A model generated the notes under the pieces. The model made no database searches, was not told where the DNA came from, and saw nothing but the letters and a program-made list of their open reading frames with translations. The translations under genes were made by a program, and so were the position numbers. From NCBI RefSeq assembly GCF_001983165.1, contig NZ_MNPU01000001.1, forward strand, positions 434,001 through 498,000: DNA of 64,000 nt, given 5' to 3'. This stretch comes from Pseudomonas gessardii. GTDB taxonomy: Bacteria > Pseudomonadota > Gammaproteobacteria > Pseudomonadales > Pseudomonadaceae. This document shows, in pieces, positions 49,667-58,253 of this stretch; within the stretch, counting starts at the first letter, position 1, and every line of letters begins with the position of its first letter.

Positions 49667-49774
49667 TCGTTCCCACGCTCCCGCGTGGGAACGCCTCACT
49701 GGACGCTCTGCGTCCGCTCGTGTGACGCCGAGCGTCACGGGCTGCGTTACCACGCAGAGCGTGGGAACGATCAG
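49667..49774. repeat. Long inverted repeat, second copy of the 38.4-kb element
   Basis: CGTTCCCACGCTCCCGCGTGGGAACG opens the element (with an inner dyad) and CACGCAGAGCGTGGGAACG closes it, with diverged inner dyads. It fills almost the whole space between cobN and the chlI-like gene inside the operon, so it would be transcribed and fold. Confidence 0.75.
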
Positions 49775-49776
49775 CA

Positions 49777-52700
49777 TCAACTGTCTTCTTCTATGTCCAG
49801 CAACAGGTTCTCCAAGGCCTCGCGGTACGCCCCCGGCGCCTGCCACATGCCACGCTGCTGGGCTTCCAGCATGCGCTCGGTCATGTCGCGCAGGGCGTCG
49901 GGGTTGTGCTGTTGCACAAACGCCCGGGTGTCGGGGTCGAGCAGGTAGGCATCGGCCAGCAGTGCATATTGGTGATCGTCGATCAGCGCAGTAGTAGCGT
50001 CAAAGGCAAACAGATTGTCCACGGTTGCCGCCATCTCGAACGCGCCTTTGTAGCCGTGGCGCTTGACCCCCTCGATCCACTTGGGGTTGGCCGCCCGGGA
50101 ACGGATCACCCGGTTCAGCTCTTCCTTCAGTGTGCGGATCTTCGGCAAGTCCGGCTGGCTATGATCGCCATGATAGCTGGCGGCCTTGCTACCACTGAGG
50201 GTTTCCACGGCGGCGAGCATGCCACCCTGGAATTGGTAGTAGTCATTGGAGTCGAGCAGGTCGTGCTCACGGTTGTCCTGGTTCTGCAGCACCGCCTGCA
50301 CCTGGCTCAGGCGCTGGGCGAACTGTTCACGGGCCGCAGTGCCTTCGTCAGAGCCACCATAGGCGTAGCCGCCCCAATTGAGGTAGACCTCGGCCAGGTC
50401 TGCGCGGCTTTGCCACAGGCGACCGTCGATTGCGCCCTGCACCCCCGCGCCATAGGCCCCGGGCTTGGCCCCGAAAATACGCCAGCCGGCCTGCCTGGCC
50501 GCCGCCTCTTCATCCAGCCCAGCCTTGCGCAATGCCTCGCGCTCGCTACGCACCTTGGCCGCCAGCGGGTTCAGGTCGTCCGGCTCATCCAGCGCCGCGA
50601 CCGCTTGCACGGCGGCATCGAACAGGCGGATCAGGTTGGCAAAAGCATCGCGGAAGAACCCCGACACCCGCAGCGTGACGTCAACCCGTGGGCGGTCCAG
50701 CAGGCTGATGGGCAGGATTTCAAAGTCATCGACCCGCTGGCTGCCCGTGGCCCACACCGGGCGCACGCCCATCAGCGCCATGGCCTGGGCGATATCGTCA
50801 CCGCCGGTGCGCATGGTCGCGGTGCCCCACACCGAAAGCCCGAGCTGGCGCAGATGGTCACCATGGTCCTGCAAGTGCCGCTCAAGCATCAGGTTGGCGG
50901 ACTGGAAGCCGATCCGCCAGGCGGTGGTGGTGGGCAGGTTGCGCACATCGACGCTGAAGAAATTACGCCCGGTCGGCAGCACATCAAGGCGCCCACGGCT
51001 CGGCGCACCGCTGGGGCCGGCCGGTACGAAACGACCGTCCAGAGCATCCAGCAAGCCGCGCATTTCCGCCGGGCCGCAGGCATCCAGGCGTGGCGCGACG
51101 ACGATGCGCAGGCTTTCGATCACTGATTTCACCTCCTCCCAGCCGGGCTCTTCAAGCTGTTCGAGCGGCCCTTCCAGCGCCTGCTCGATCAACCGTGCTG
51201 CATACAGCTCCAGGCGCTCGCGGGTATCGCCGGCGGTGCGCCACAACTGCCCGTCGAGTTGTTGCAAGACCTCGGGACGGCGCCCGGTCCAGGGTTCGGC
51301 CAGGGCGCAGTCCAGCGGGTCAAAGCCCAGCTCGAAGGCCTTGGCCAACACGCGCAGCAGGCTTGATTGCGGGCCGCGCCCGTCGCCACGCGGGATGCGC
51401 AGCAGGGCCAACAAGGTGTCGATACGCAGGCGGCCTTCGGGCGATTCGCCAAAGATATGCAGGCCGTCACGGATCTGCGATTCCTTCAAATCGCACAGGT
51501 AGGTGTCCAGGCGCGGCAGCCACACGGCAGCGTCGGCCTCGCTATCCAGTTCCAGCTCTTGGTCGATACGGGTTTCGCGCACCAGCTTGAGGATGTCCTT
51601 TTGCAGCTCCAGTGCGCGGCGCGGGTCGAGCAACTGCGCCTCGTAATACTCATCGGCCAACACCTCAAGGTTACGCAGCGGGCCATAGGTCTCGGCGCGG
51701 GTCAGCGGCGGCATCAAGTGGTCGATGATCACCGCCTGGGTGCGGCGCTTGGCCTGGGCCCCCTCGCCCGGGTCGTTGACGATAAACGGGTAGATATTGG
51801 GCAGCGGTCCCAGCAGCGCATCCGGCCAGCAATTTTCGGACAGCCCGACGCCTTTGCCCGGCAGCCATTCCAGGTTGCCGTGCTTGCCCACATGAATCAC
51901 GCCATGGGCGCCGTAGGTATGGCGCAGCCAGAAATAGAACGCCAGGTAGGCATGGGGCGGCACCAGGTCCGGGTCGTGGTACACCGCGCTGGCATCCACC
52001 TGGTAACCCCGTGCCGGCTGAATGCCGACAAAGGTCAGGCCCAGACGCAGGCCGGCGATCATCATGCGCCCGTCGCGGCACATCGGATCGTTATGGGGCG
52101 TGCCCCAGCGTTCCAGCACCGCCTGGCGGTTGGCTTCGGGCAGGCGATTGAACATCGCCTGATAATCGTCCAGGCCCAGGCTTTGGTGACAAGGGCGCAG
52201 GTCGAGGCTGTCGAGGTCGTTGCTCACACCGCCGAGCAGTTCGTGGATCAAGGCGGTGCCGCTGTCTGGCAGTGTTGGCGGCAGCGGATAACCTTCGGCT
52301 TGCAGGGCGCGCAGGATATTCAAGGCGGCGGCCGGGGTATCCAGGCCCACGCCGTTACCGATGCGCCCATCGCGGGTCGGGTAGTTGGCGAGGATCAGGG
52401 CGATGCGCTTGTCAGCATTGGGCACCCGTGCCAGCTCGACCCAGCGCCGCGCCAGTTCGGCCACGAAGTCCATGCGTTCGGGGGCTGCGCGGTAGCACAC
52501 CACATCCGACTGGCTGCGCTCGCTGCGCCAGGCCAGGTCCTTGAAGCTGATCGGGCGGCTGATGATGCGCCCGTCCAGTTCCGGCAAGGCGATATGCATC
52601 GCCAGGTCGCGCGGGCCCAGGCCCTGCTCGCTGGCTTCCCAGCCGGGCTGGTTGTCCTGGGCACAGATGGCCTGGATCACCGGGATATTGCGGCGAAACG

Positions 52701-53538
52701 GCCGCAGATGGGGCGCTTCGGGGCTGGATTGGGCAAAGCCGGTGGTGTTCAGAATCACCGCCGCCTGCACCTCATCCAGCAGGTCCTCGACCACCGTCAG
52801 GCAGCCGGGCTCCTTCAAACTGGCCACCGCCATTGGCAGCGGATTAAGGCCCGCCGCCTGCAAGCGCTGGCAGAACACGTCGATAAAAGCGGTATTGGCC
52901 GCCTGCAAGTGCGAGCGGTAGAACAGCACCGCCGCCACCGGCCACCCGACGTTCCAGTCTGCCTGCCAGTCATTGAGGCGCGCATTGGCCTTGTGCGGGT
53001 GATAAATCGCGGTGCGCGGCAGGGTTTGCGGCTCGGCCCACGGGTAATCGCGGCCCAGGTAGCTACTGGCCAGGCAGCGATAGAAATCCAGCGCATTCCC
53101 CAGCCCGCCCTGGCGCAGAAAGTGCCACAGGCGGTCGCGCTCTGCGGCGCTGACGCTGCTCAAGCTGCTGAGTTCGGGATCGGGGCGATCGTCCCCCGGC
53201 ACCAGGATCAACTGCACGCCCTGCCCGGCCAGCTCCACCAGGCGCTGGATACCATAACGCCAATAAGCGATGCCGCCGTGCAGGGAAATCAGGATGACCT
53301 TGGCGTGGCACAGCACCTCGTCCACATACAGGTCCACCGAGGCATGGTTCTGCACCTGCATCGGGTTGGCCAGGCGCAGGCTCGGGTAGTCGTCGGGCAG
53401 TTGCTGCGCCGCTTCGGCCAGCAACGCCAGGCTCGAATCGCCGCTGCACAGGATCACCAGCTCGGCGGGGGTTTGCCCAAGGTCGGCGATATTGTCATCG
53501 GAGACAAAACCTCCGGGCTGGGTCCTGAGCAGATGCAC
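49777..53538 (-). CDS. cobN: Cobaltochelatase subunit CobN
   Basis: It is the large catalytic subunit that inserts Co2+ into hydrogenobyrinate a,c-diamide in the aerobic cobalamin pathway. The 1253 residues match the CobN/BchH family. Features are a HGGIAYWRYG-type N-terminal block, HVGKHGNLEWLPGKGVGLSE broken into strands (about residue 555), and NPKWIEGVKRHGYKGAFE near the C terminus, characteristic of CobN. The start is GTG at 53538, 3 bp after the cobW stop, with no strong SD, so translation is probably coupled. The mRNA leader of the unit carries a cobalamin riboswitch. Confidence 0.96.
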   Translation of the reverse strand: MHLLRTQPGGFVSDDNIADLGQTPAELVILCSGDSSLALLAEAAQQLPDDYPSLRLANPMQVQNHASVDLYVDEVLCHAKVILISLHGGIAYWRYGIQRLVELAGQGVQLILVPGDDRPDPELSSLSSVSAAERDRLWHFLRQGGLGNALDFYRCLASSYLGRDYPWAEPQTLPRTAIYHPHKANARLNDWQADWNVGWPVAAVLFYRSHLQAANTAFIDVFCQRLQAAGLNPLPMAVASLKEPGCLTVVEDLLDEVQAAVILNTTGFAQSSPEAPHLRPFRRNIPVIQAICAQDNQPGWEASEQGLGPRDLAMHIALPELDGRIISRPISFKDLAWRSERSQSDVVCYRAAPERMDFVAELARRWVELARVPNADKRIALILANYPTRDGRIGNGVGLDTPAAALNILRALQAEGYPLPPTLPDSGTALIHELLGGVSNDLDSLDLRPCHQSLGLDDYQAMFNRLPEANRQAVLERWGTPHNDPMCRDGRMMIAGLRLGLTFVGIQPARGYQVDASAVYHDPDLVPPHAYLAFYFWLRHTYGAHGVIHVGKHGNLEWLPGKGVGLSENCWPDALLGPLPNIYPFIVNDPGEGAQAKRRTQAVIIDHLMPPLTRAETYGPLRNLEVLADEYYEAQLLDPRRALELQKDILKLVRETRIDQELELDSEADAAVWLPRLDTYLCDLKESQIRDGLHIFGESPEGRLRIDTLLALLRIPRGDGRGPQSSLLRVLAKAFELGFDPLDCALAEPWTGRRPEVLQQLDGQLWRTAGDTRERLELYAARLIEQALEGPLEQLEEPGWEEVKSVIESLRIVVAPRLDACGPAEMRGLLDALDGRFVPAGPSGAPSRGRLDVLPTGRNFFSVDVRNLPTTTAWRIGFQSANLMLERHLQDHGDHLRQLGLSVWGTATMRTGGDDIAQAMALMGVRPVWATGSQRVDDFEILPISLLDRPRVDVTLRVSGFFRDAFANLIRLFDAAVQAVAALDEPDDLNPLAAKVRSEREALRKAGLDEEAAARQAGWRIFGAKPGAYGAGVQGAIDGRLWQSRADLAEVYLNWGGYAYGGSDEGTAAREQFAQRLSQVQAVLQNQDNREHDLLDSNDYYQFQGGMLAAVETLSGSKAASYHGDHSQPDLPKIRTLKEELNRVIRSRAANPKWIEGVKRHGYKGAFEMAATVDNLFAFDATTALIDDHQYALLADAYLLDPDTRAFVQQHNPDALRDMTERMLEAQQRGMWQAPGAYREALENLLLDIEEDS

Positions 53539-53541
53539 GGG

Positions 53542-54603
53542 TTAAACGCTGAGCGCAGCGCGCAATTGCGCTTCGAGGCCTGCTGCGTCCAGGTCCTGGC
53601 CGATCAGCACCAGGCGCGTGATGCGTGCTTCGTCAGCGCTCCAGGCACGGTCGAAGTGTTTGTCAAAACGCGTGCCCACGCCCTGGATCAGCAGGCGCAT
53701 CGGCTTGTTGGGGATCGCCGCGAAGCCTTTGACCCGCAGGATGCCGTGCTGCACCACCAACTGGGTCAAGGCGTCGAGCAGCAGCGCTTCGTCAGCCTGT
53801 GGCAGGTCGATGGAGATGGAATCAAACGCATCGTGATCGTGATCGTCCTCACCTTCGTGGTGGTGATCGTGATGGCTGTGGCGCCCGTCGATATGCTCCT
53901 CGGAACCGGCGCCCAGGCCAATCAACACATCCAGGGGCAGGCGGCCGCTGCTGGCTTCGACGATTTTCACTGCGGGCGGCAGTTCTTCGGCGACTTCCAG
54001 GCGCACCCGGGCCAGGTCTTCGGCGCTGATCAGGTCGGTTTTATTGAGGATCACTAGGTCGGCGCTGGCCAGTTGATCGGCAAACAGCTCGTGCAGCGGC
54101 GATTCGTGGTCCAGGTTCGGGTCCAGCTTGCGCTGGGCGTCGACCTGGTCCGGGAACGCGGCGAAGGTGCCAGCGGCCACGGCCGGGCTGTCGACCACGG
54201 TGATCACCGCGTCAACCGTGCAGGCGCTACGGATTTCCGGCCACTGGAAGGCCTGGACCAGCGGCTTGGGCAGGGCCAGGCCAGAGGTTTCGATGAGGAT
54301 ATGGTCAAGGTCGCCACGGCGCGCCACCAGTTCACGCATCACCGGGAAGAACTCTTCCTGCACGGTGCAGCACAGGCAGCCGTTGGCCAGCTCATACACG
54401 CGGCCGCTGGCTTCTTCTTCGGAGCAACCGATGGAGCACTGCTTGAGGATCTCGCCGTCGATACCCAGCTCACCGAACTCGTTGACGATCACCGCAATGC
54501 GGCGGCCCTGGGCGTTGTCCAGCATATGGCGCAGCAAGGTGGTTTTGCCCGAGCCGAGGAAGCCGGTGACGATAGTAACGGGGAGTTTGGCCAGTGTTTT
54601 CAT
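53542..54603 (-). CDS. cobW: CobW, GTP-dependent cobalt chaperone (G3E GTPase)
   Basis: CobW is thought to deliver cobalt to the CobN chelatase. At 353 residues it has Walker A GFLGSGKTT (residues 14-22), the metal-binding CxCC in GCLCC (about 74-78), ETSGLALP, NKTD for guanine binding, and a His/Asp-rich linker (about 250-270, HSHHDHHHEGEDDHDHD) before the C-terminal CobW_C domain. It is the first gene of cobW-cobN-chlID, about 110 bp downstream of the leftward riboswitch. Confidence 0.95.
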   Translation of the reverse strand: MKTLAKLPVTIVTGFLGSGKTTLLRHMLDNAQGRRIAVIVNEFGELGIDGEILKQCSIGCSEEEASGRVYELANGCLCCTVQEEFFPVMRELVARRGDLDHILIETSGLALPKPLVQAFQWPEIRSACTVDAVITVVDSPAVAAGTFAAFPDQVDAQRKLDPNLDHESPLHELFADQLASADLVILNKTDLISAEDLARVRLEVAEELPPAVKIVEASSGRLPLDVLIGLGAGSEEHIDGRHSHHDHHHEGEDDHDHDAFDSISIDLPQADEALLLDALTQLVVQHGILRVKGFAAIPNKPMRLLIQGVGTRFDKHFDRAWSADEARITRLVLIGQDLDAAGLEAQLRAALSV

Positions 54604-54712
54604 CGGATGCCCTGTGGGGCGGGCATACGGGACGACTGGCCCTGCGACGGCGCGCAGGTGCAGGATTCGTCACCGGATCACCCCGCCCGGTTGAAATGGA
54701 AAATCGGTGACG

Positions 54713-54890
54713 AGGCAGGTCTCCTGGCTTGGGGCTTGCCGGCCTTGCGGCTGGCGCTGGCTGCGCCTTCCCACCGTATTGGCAGTGGCGTGGCAGTCAG
54801 ATAAACCCTTTACAGTTGCGGGGGCAGCCGCGGCTTGGACCGCGTTCCCTTCTTAGCTTCGACCGGGGCCGAAGAACCTCGAAGGTGCAA
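54713..54890 (-). ncRNA. Cobalamin riboswitch controlling cobW-cobN-chlID
   Basis: Read leftward it has GGCTGCCCCCGCAACTGTAA, the GCCACTG...GGGAAGGC arm and the B12 box AAGCCAGGAGACCTGCC near its 3' end (54713-54735). It lies 110 bp before the cobW ATG. High adenosylcobalamin should lower expression of cobalt insertion genes. Confidence 0.93.
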
Positions 54891-54979
54891 GGCTACGCAG
54901 TGCATGAGGATGGGTCAATTGAAAAGCAGTCGCGGCTTGGATTGACGGCCATCCCGCGCCCATGCTCTCCTACACATCT

Positions 54980-55160
54980 TGTTTCGGGTGCCCTTTACAG
55001 GGTGAAACGGGAAACCGGTAAATCATGCATACATGACCAGTCCGGTGCTGCCCCCGCAACGGTAAGCGAGCGAAGCGTCACAGCCACTGTGCTTTTGGCA
55101 TGGGAAGGCGATGCTTTCAGGCCCTAGAAGAGCCCCTCGCAAGCCCGGAGACCGGCCCGA
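54980..55160 (+). ncRNA. Cobalamin riboswitch controlling cbtB-cbtA-cobE-cobM
   Basis: Read rightward it has GGGAAACCGGT, GTGCTGCCCCCGCAACGGTAA, GCCACTG...GGGAAGGC and the B12 box CAAGCCCGGAGACCGGCC (about 55140-55158). It is divergent from the cobW riboswitch, with about 90 bp between their 5' ends. Confidence 0.93.
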
Positions 55161-55174
55161 AAAAATCAGATAAC

Positions 55175-55231
55175 AAACCCGCGGTGGGCGGGCGCTGTTC
55201 AGAACCCTGCGGGCCCGGCTCGCGGGGTTTT
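55175..55231 (+). terminator. Expression-platform terminator of the cbtB riboswitch
   Basis: AAACCCGCG (55175-55183) can pair with CGCGGGGTTTT (55221-55231) with one bulged G, enclosing a second G/C-rich hairpin, just after the aptamer. This fits transcription termination when B12 binds. Confidence 0.55.
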
Positions 55232-55271
55232 CATGCGCCCGTGTCACCCTGCCACTCGAAAGGGACGTGCC

Positions 55272-55460
55272 ATGTCGATCATCAGCAGCACCTCACACAC
55301 CGCCAGCACTAGCGCCACCTTGAGCCAACGCCTGACCGTCGCCATCGGCGCGTCGATCCTCGGTGCGTGCCTGGTGTATTTCGCCGGGTTCTCCCATATC
55401 GAGGCGGTGCACAACGCCGCTCACGATACGCGCCACAGCGCCGCCTTCCCGTGCCATTGA
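55272..55460 (+). CDS. cbtB: CbtB, small subunit of cobalt transporter
   Basis: CbtB is a one-helix membrane protein that works with CbtA in cobalt uptake under B12 control. The 62-residue protein has one membrane segment (about 24-43, TVAIGASILGACLVYFAGF) and a His-rich C terminus HIEAVHNAAHDTRHSAAFPCH, probably metal-binding. The ATG at 55272 has AAGGGA at 7 nt; the frame is open to 55233. It lies directly behind the riboswitch. Confidence 0.93.
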   Translation: MSIISSTSHTASTSATLSQRLTVAIGASILGACLVYFAGFSHIEAVHNAAHDTRHSAAFPCH

Positions 55461-55471
55461 GGCCTGCTGCC

Positions 55472-56173
55472 ATGATCAAGCGTATTGCGCAAACCGCAGG
55501 GTTCACCGGCCTGCTGGCCGCCCTGTTGCTGACCCTGCTGCAAAGTTTCTGGGTAGCCCCGCTGATTCTGCAGGCGGAAACCTTTGAAAACGCCCCGGTG
55601 GTGACCGAGGTGCATGAGCATGCTCCAGGCACTGCGGCCCACAGCCACGACGCCGAAGCCTGGGCGCCGGAAGACGGCTGGCAGCGCCTGCTGTCCACCA
55701 CCGGCGCTAACCTGGTGGTCGCCGTAGGTTTTGCCCTGATGCTCGCCGGCCTCTACACCCTGCGCGCGCCGACCCGTACTGCCCAGGGCCTGCTCTGGGG
55801 CCTGGCCGGCTACGCCACGTTTGTGCTGGCGCCGACCCTGGGGTTGCCGCCTGAGCTGCCCGGCACGGCGGCGGCGGACCTGGCGCAACGGCAGATCTGG
55901 TGGATCGGCACGGCAGCCTCCACTGCTGCCGGCATTGCGCTGATTGTGTTTGGCCGCAACTGGTTGCTGAAGATCCTTGGCGTCGCGATCCTGGCCGTAC
56001 CCCATGTGATTGGCGCGCCACAGCCCGAAGTGCACTCGATGCTCGCCCCGCAAGCTCTGGAAGCGCAGTTCAAGATCGCTTCGCAACTGACCAACGTTGC
56101 GTTCTGGCTGGCGTTGGGCCTGATCAGCGCTTGGTTGTTTCGCCGCAATCGCGACGTTCAATACGCAGCATGA
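55472..56173 (+). CDS. cbtA: CbtA, cobalt transporter membrane subunit
   Basis: This inner-membrane protein has 233 residues and five or six hydrophobic helices. A His/Glu-rich periplasmic loop (VTEVHEHAPGTAAHSHDAEAW, about residues 44-64, split by Pro) and HMIGAPQPEV-like segment (AVPHVIGAPQPEVHS) could bind Co2+. The ATG at 55472 is 11 bp after the cbtB stop; the longer frame to 55367 is a shadow over cbtB. It overlaps cobE by ATGA. Confidence 0.93.
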   Translation: MIKRIAQTAGFTGLLAALLLTLLQSFWVAPLILQAETFENAPVVTEVHEHAPGTAAHSHDAEAWAPEDGWQRLLSTTGANLVVAVGFALMLAGLYTLRAPTRTAQGLLWGLAGYATFVLAPTLGLPPELPGTAAADLAQRQIWWIGTAASTAAGIALIVFGRNWLLKILGVAILAVPHVIGAPQPEVHSMLAPQALEAQFKIASQLTNVAFWLALGLISAWLFRRNRDVQYAA

Positions 56174-56562
56174 TCCTGACGGTCGGCCTGGGTTGTCAGC
56201 GTGGCTGTCAGGTTGAGGCTCTGCTGGAACTGTTCGGCAGCGCCCTGGCCGAGGCCGGTATCGACCCCGGCCAGGTAAGCGCCTTGGCCAGTATTGCCCA
56301 CAAGCGCGATGAACCGGGCATGATCGCCCTGGCCAAGGCCCTGAATCTGCCATTGCAGTGCTTTGATGCACAACAACTGCTCGATTACGAAGGGCGCTTG
56401 AGCCACAGATCGAATGTGGCCTTCGCCCATACAGGGTGCTACGGCATTGCCGAAAGTGCCGCTTTGGCCTTGGCAGAACAGCTAGCCAATGCCCCTGCCC
56501 GACTGCTGATCACCCGCAAAAAAGGCGCCAGGGCCACGTTTGCGTTGGCCAGCGCTGGCTAA
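56170..56562 (+). CDS. cobE: CobE (CbiG C-terminal domain-like) cobalamin synthesis protein
   Basis: This 130-residue protein begins ILTVGLGCQRGCQVEAL, the CobE/CbiG_C signature, and ends with FAHTGCYGIAESAALAL...LITRKKGARATFALA. It takes part in ring contraction steps of corrin synthesis in Pseudomonas-type aerobic pathways; the precise step is not settled. The ATG at 56170 overlaps cbtA; the longer frame back to 55900 is a shadow. Confidence 0.9.
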   Translation: MILTVGLGCQRGCQVEALLELFGSALAEAGIDPGQVSALASIAHKRDEPGMIALAKALNLPLQCFDAQQLLDYEGRLSHRSNVAFAHTGCYGIAESAALALAEQLANAPARLLITRKKGARATFALASAG

Positions 56563-56631
56563 AGTCCGATAATTACCCTTCTCGATCATGAGCCGTGCTC
56601 ATGCTCGTCCGCTTTTGCACAGGATTTTTCC

Positions 56632-57378
56632 ATGACCGTCTTCTTCATCGGCGCCGGCCCCGGCGACCCGGAACTGATCACCGTCAAGGGCCAGCGGCTG
56701 ATCCGTCATTGCCCGGTGATCCTCTACGCAGGCTCCCTGGTGCCGGCTGCCGTACTCGAAGGGCATCGGGCCGAACAGGTGGTCAACAGCGCCGAACTGA
56801 ACCTGGAGCAGATCATTGGCTTGATCAAGGTCGCCCATGCAAAAGGCCAGGACGTGGCGCGGGTACATTCCGGCGATCCGAGCCTGTATGGGGCGATTGG
56901 CGAGCAAATCCGCCATTTGCGCGCGCTGGGGATCCCCTTCCAGATCATTCCCGGGGTCACGGCGGTGGCCGCTTGTGCCGCGTTGCTGGAAACTGAATTG
57001 ACCCTGCCGGATATCGCCCAAAGCGTGATCCTGACCCGTTATGCGGACAAAACCACGATGCCCGCCGGTGAGGCATTCGCCAGCCTGGCCAGCCATGGCA
57101 CCACCATGGCCGTGCACCTGGGGGTCAATCACCTGGAGAAAATCGTCGCCGAACTGCTGCCGCATTATGGTGCCGATTGCCCGATTGCCGTGGTGCACCG
57201 GGCGACGTGGCCGGATCAGGATTGGGCCCTGGGGACTTTGGCGGATATTGCCGGGAAAGTGGCAGCCAAGGGGTTCAGGCGTACGGCGCTGATTCTGGTG
57301 GGCCGGGTGCTGGCCAGTGACAGCTTCAGCGAGTCTTCGCTGTATCGGGCGGGGCATGCCCACCTCTACCGCCCCTGA
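56632..57378 (+). CDS. cobM: Precorrin-4 C11-methyltransferase CobM
   Basis: It methylates precorrin-4 at C-11 with SAM to precorrin-5. The 248-residue tetrapyrrole methylase has the N-terminal signature VFFIGAGPGDPELITVKGQ, a GDPSLYGA-like loop (VHSGDPSLYGAIGEQ), VIPGVTAVAACAALL-type segment (IIPGVTAVAACAALL) and ends GHAHLYRP. It follows cobE by 69 bp and ends the rightward cobalamin operon at a REP doublet and a terminator. Confidence 0.95.
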   Translation: MTVFFIGAGPGDPELITVKGQRLIRHCPVILYAGSLVPAAVLEGHRAEQVVNSAELNLEQIIGLIKVAHAKGQDVARVHSGDPSLYGAIGEQIRHLRALGIPFQIIPGVTAVAACAALLETELTLPDIAQSVILTRYADKTTMPAGEAFASLASHGTTMAVHLGVNHLEKIVAELLPHYGADCPIAVVHRATWPDQDWALGTLADIAGKVAAKGFRRTALILVGRVLASDSFSESSLYRAGHAHLYRP

Positions 57379-57395
57379 CCCTACGCAGGACAACC

Positions 57396-57485
57396 TGTGG
57401 GAGCTGGCTTGCCTGCGATAGCGGTGAAACAGTCGATAGCTAAGTCGCCTGGCACACCGCTATCGCAGGCAAGCCAGCTCCCACA
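57396..57485. repeat. REP doublet (inverted pair)
   Basis: TGTGGGAGCTGGCTTGCCTG...GCGGTG and its inverse CACCGC...TCCCACA are separated by about 29 bp. It has the same core as at 11286 and 47894 and lies between convergent cobM and nfuA. Confidence 0.88.
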
Positions 57486-57535
57486 GTTAATTTTTTTTGT
57501 TAGATAGTTCGTGTAACTCATTAATTTAAATCAAT

Positions 57536-57566
57536 AAAAAACGGCGCTCACGGGGCGCCGTTTTTT
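57536..57566. terminator. Bidirectional terminator between cobM and nfuA
   Basis: AAAAAACGGCGC pairs with GCGCCGTTTTTT around a 7-nt loop. The symmetric A/T tails suit both the leftward nfuA (stop at 57583) and rightward cobM transcripts. Confidence 0.9.
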
Positions 57567-57582
57567 GTTTGCAGCGAACACC

Positions 57583-58176
<594 letters not shown>

Positions 58177-58253
58177 TCACAGGCTTGTCGGCAGTTTACG
58201 CCAATCGCCTCGGCGGTACAAAGTCCTAGTATTTTTGTCAGGCAAATCCACTG

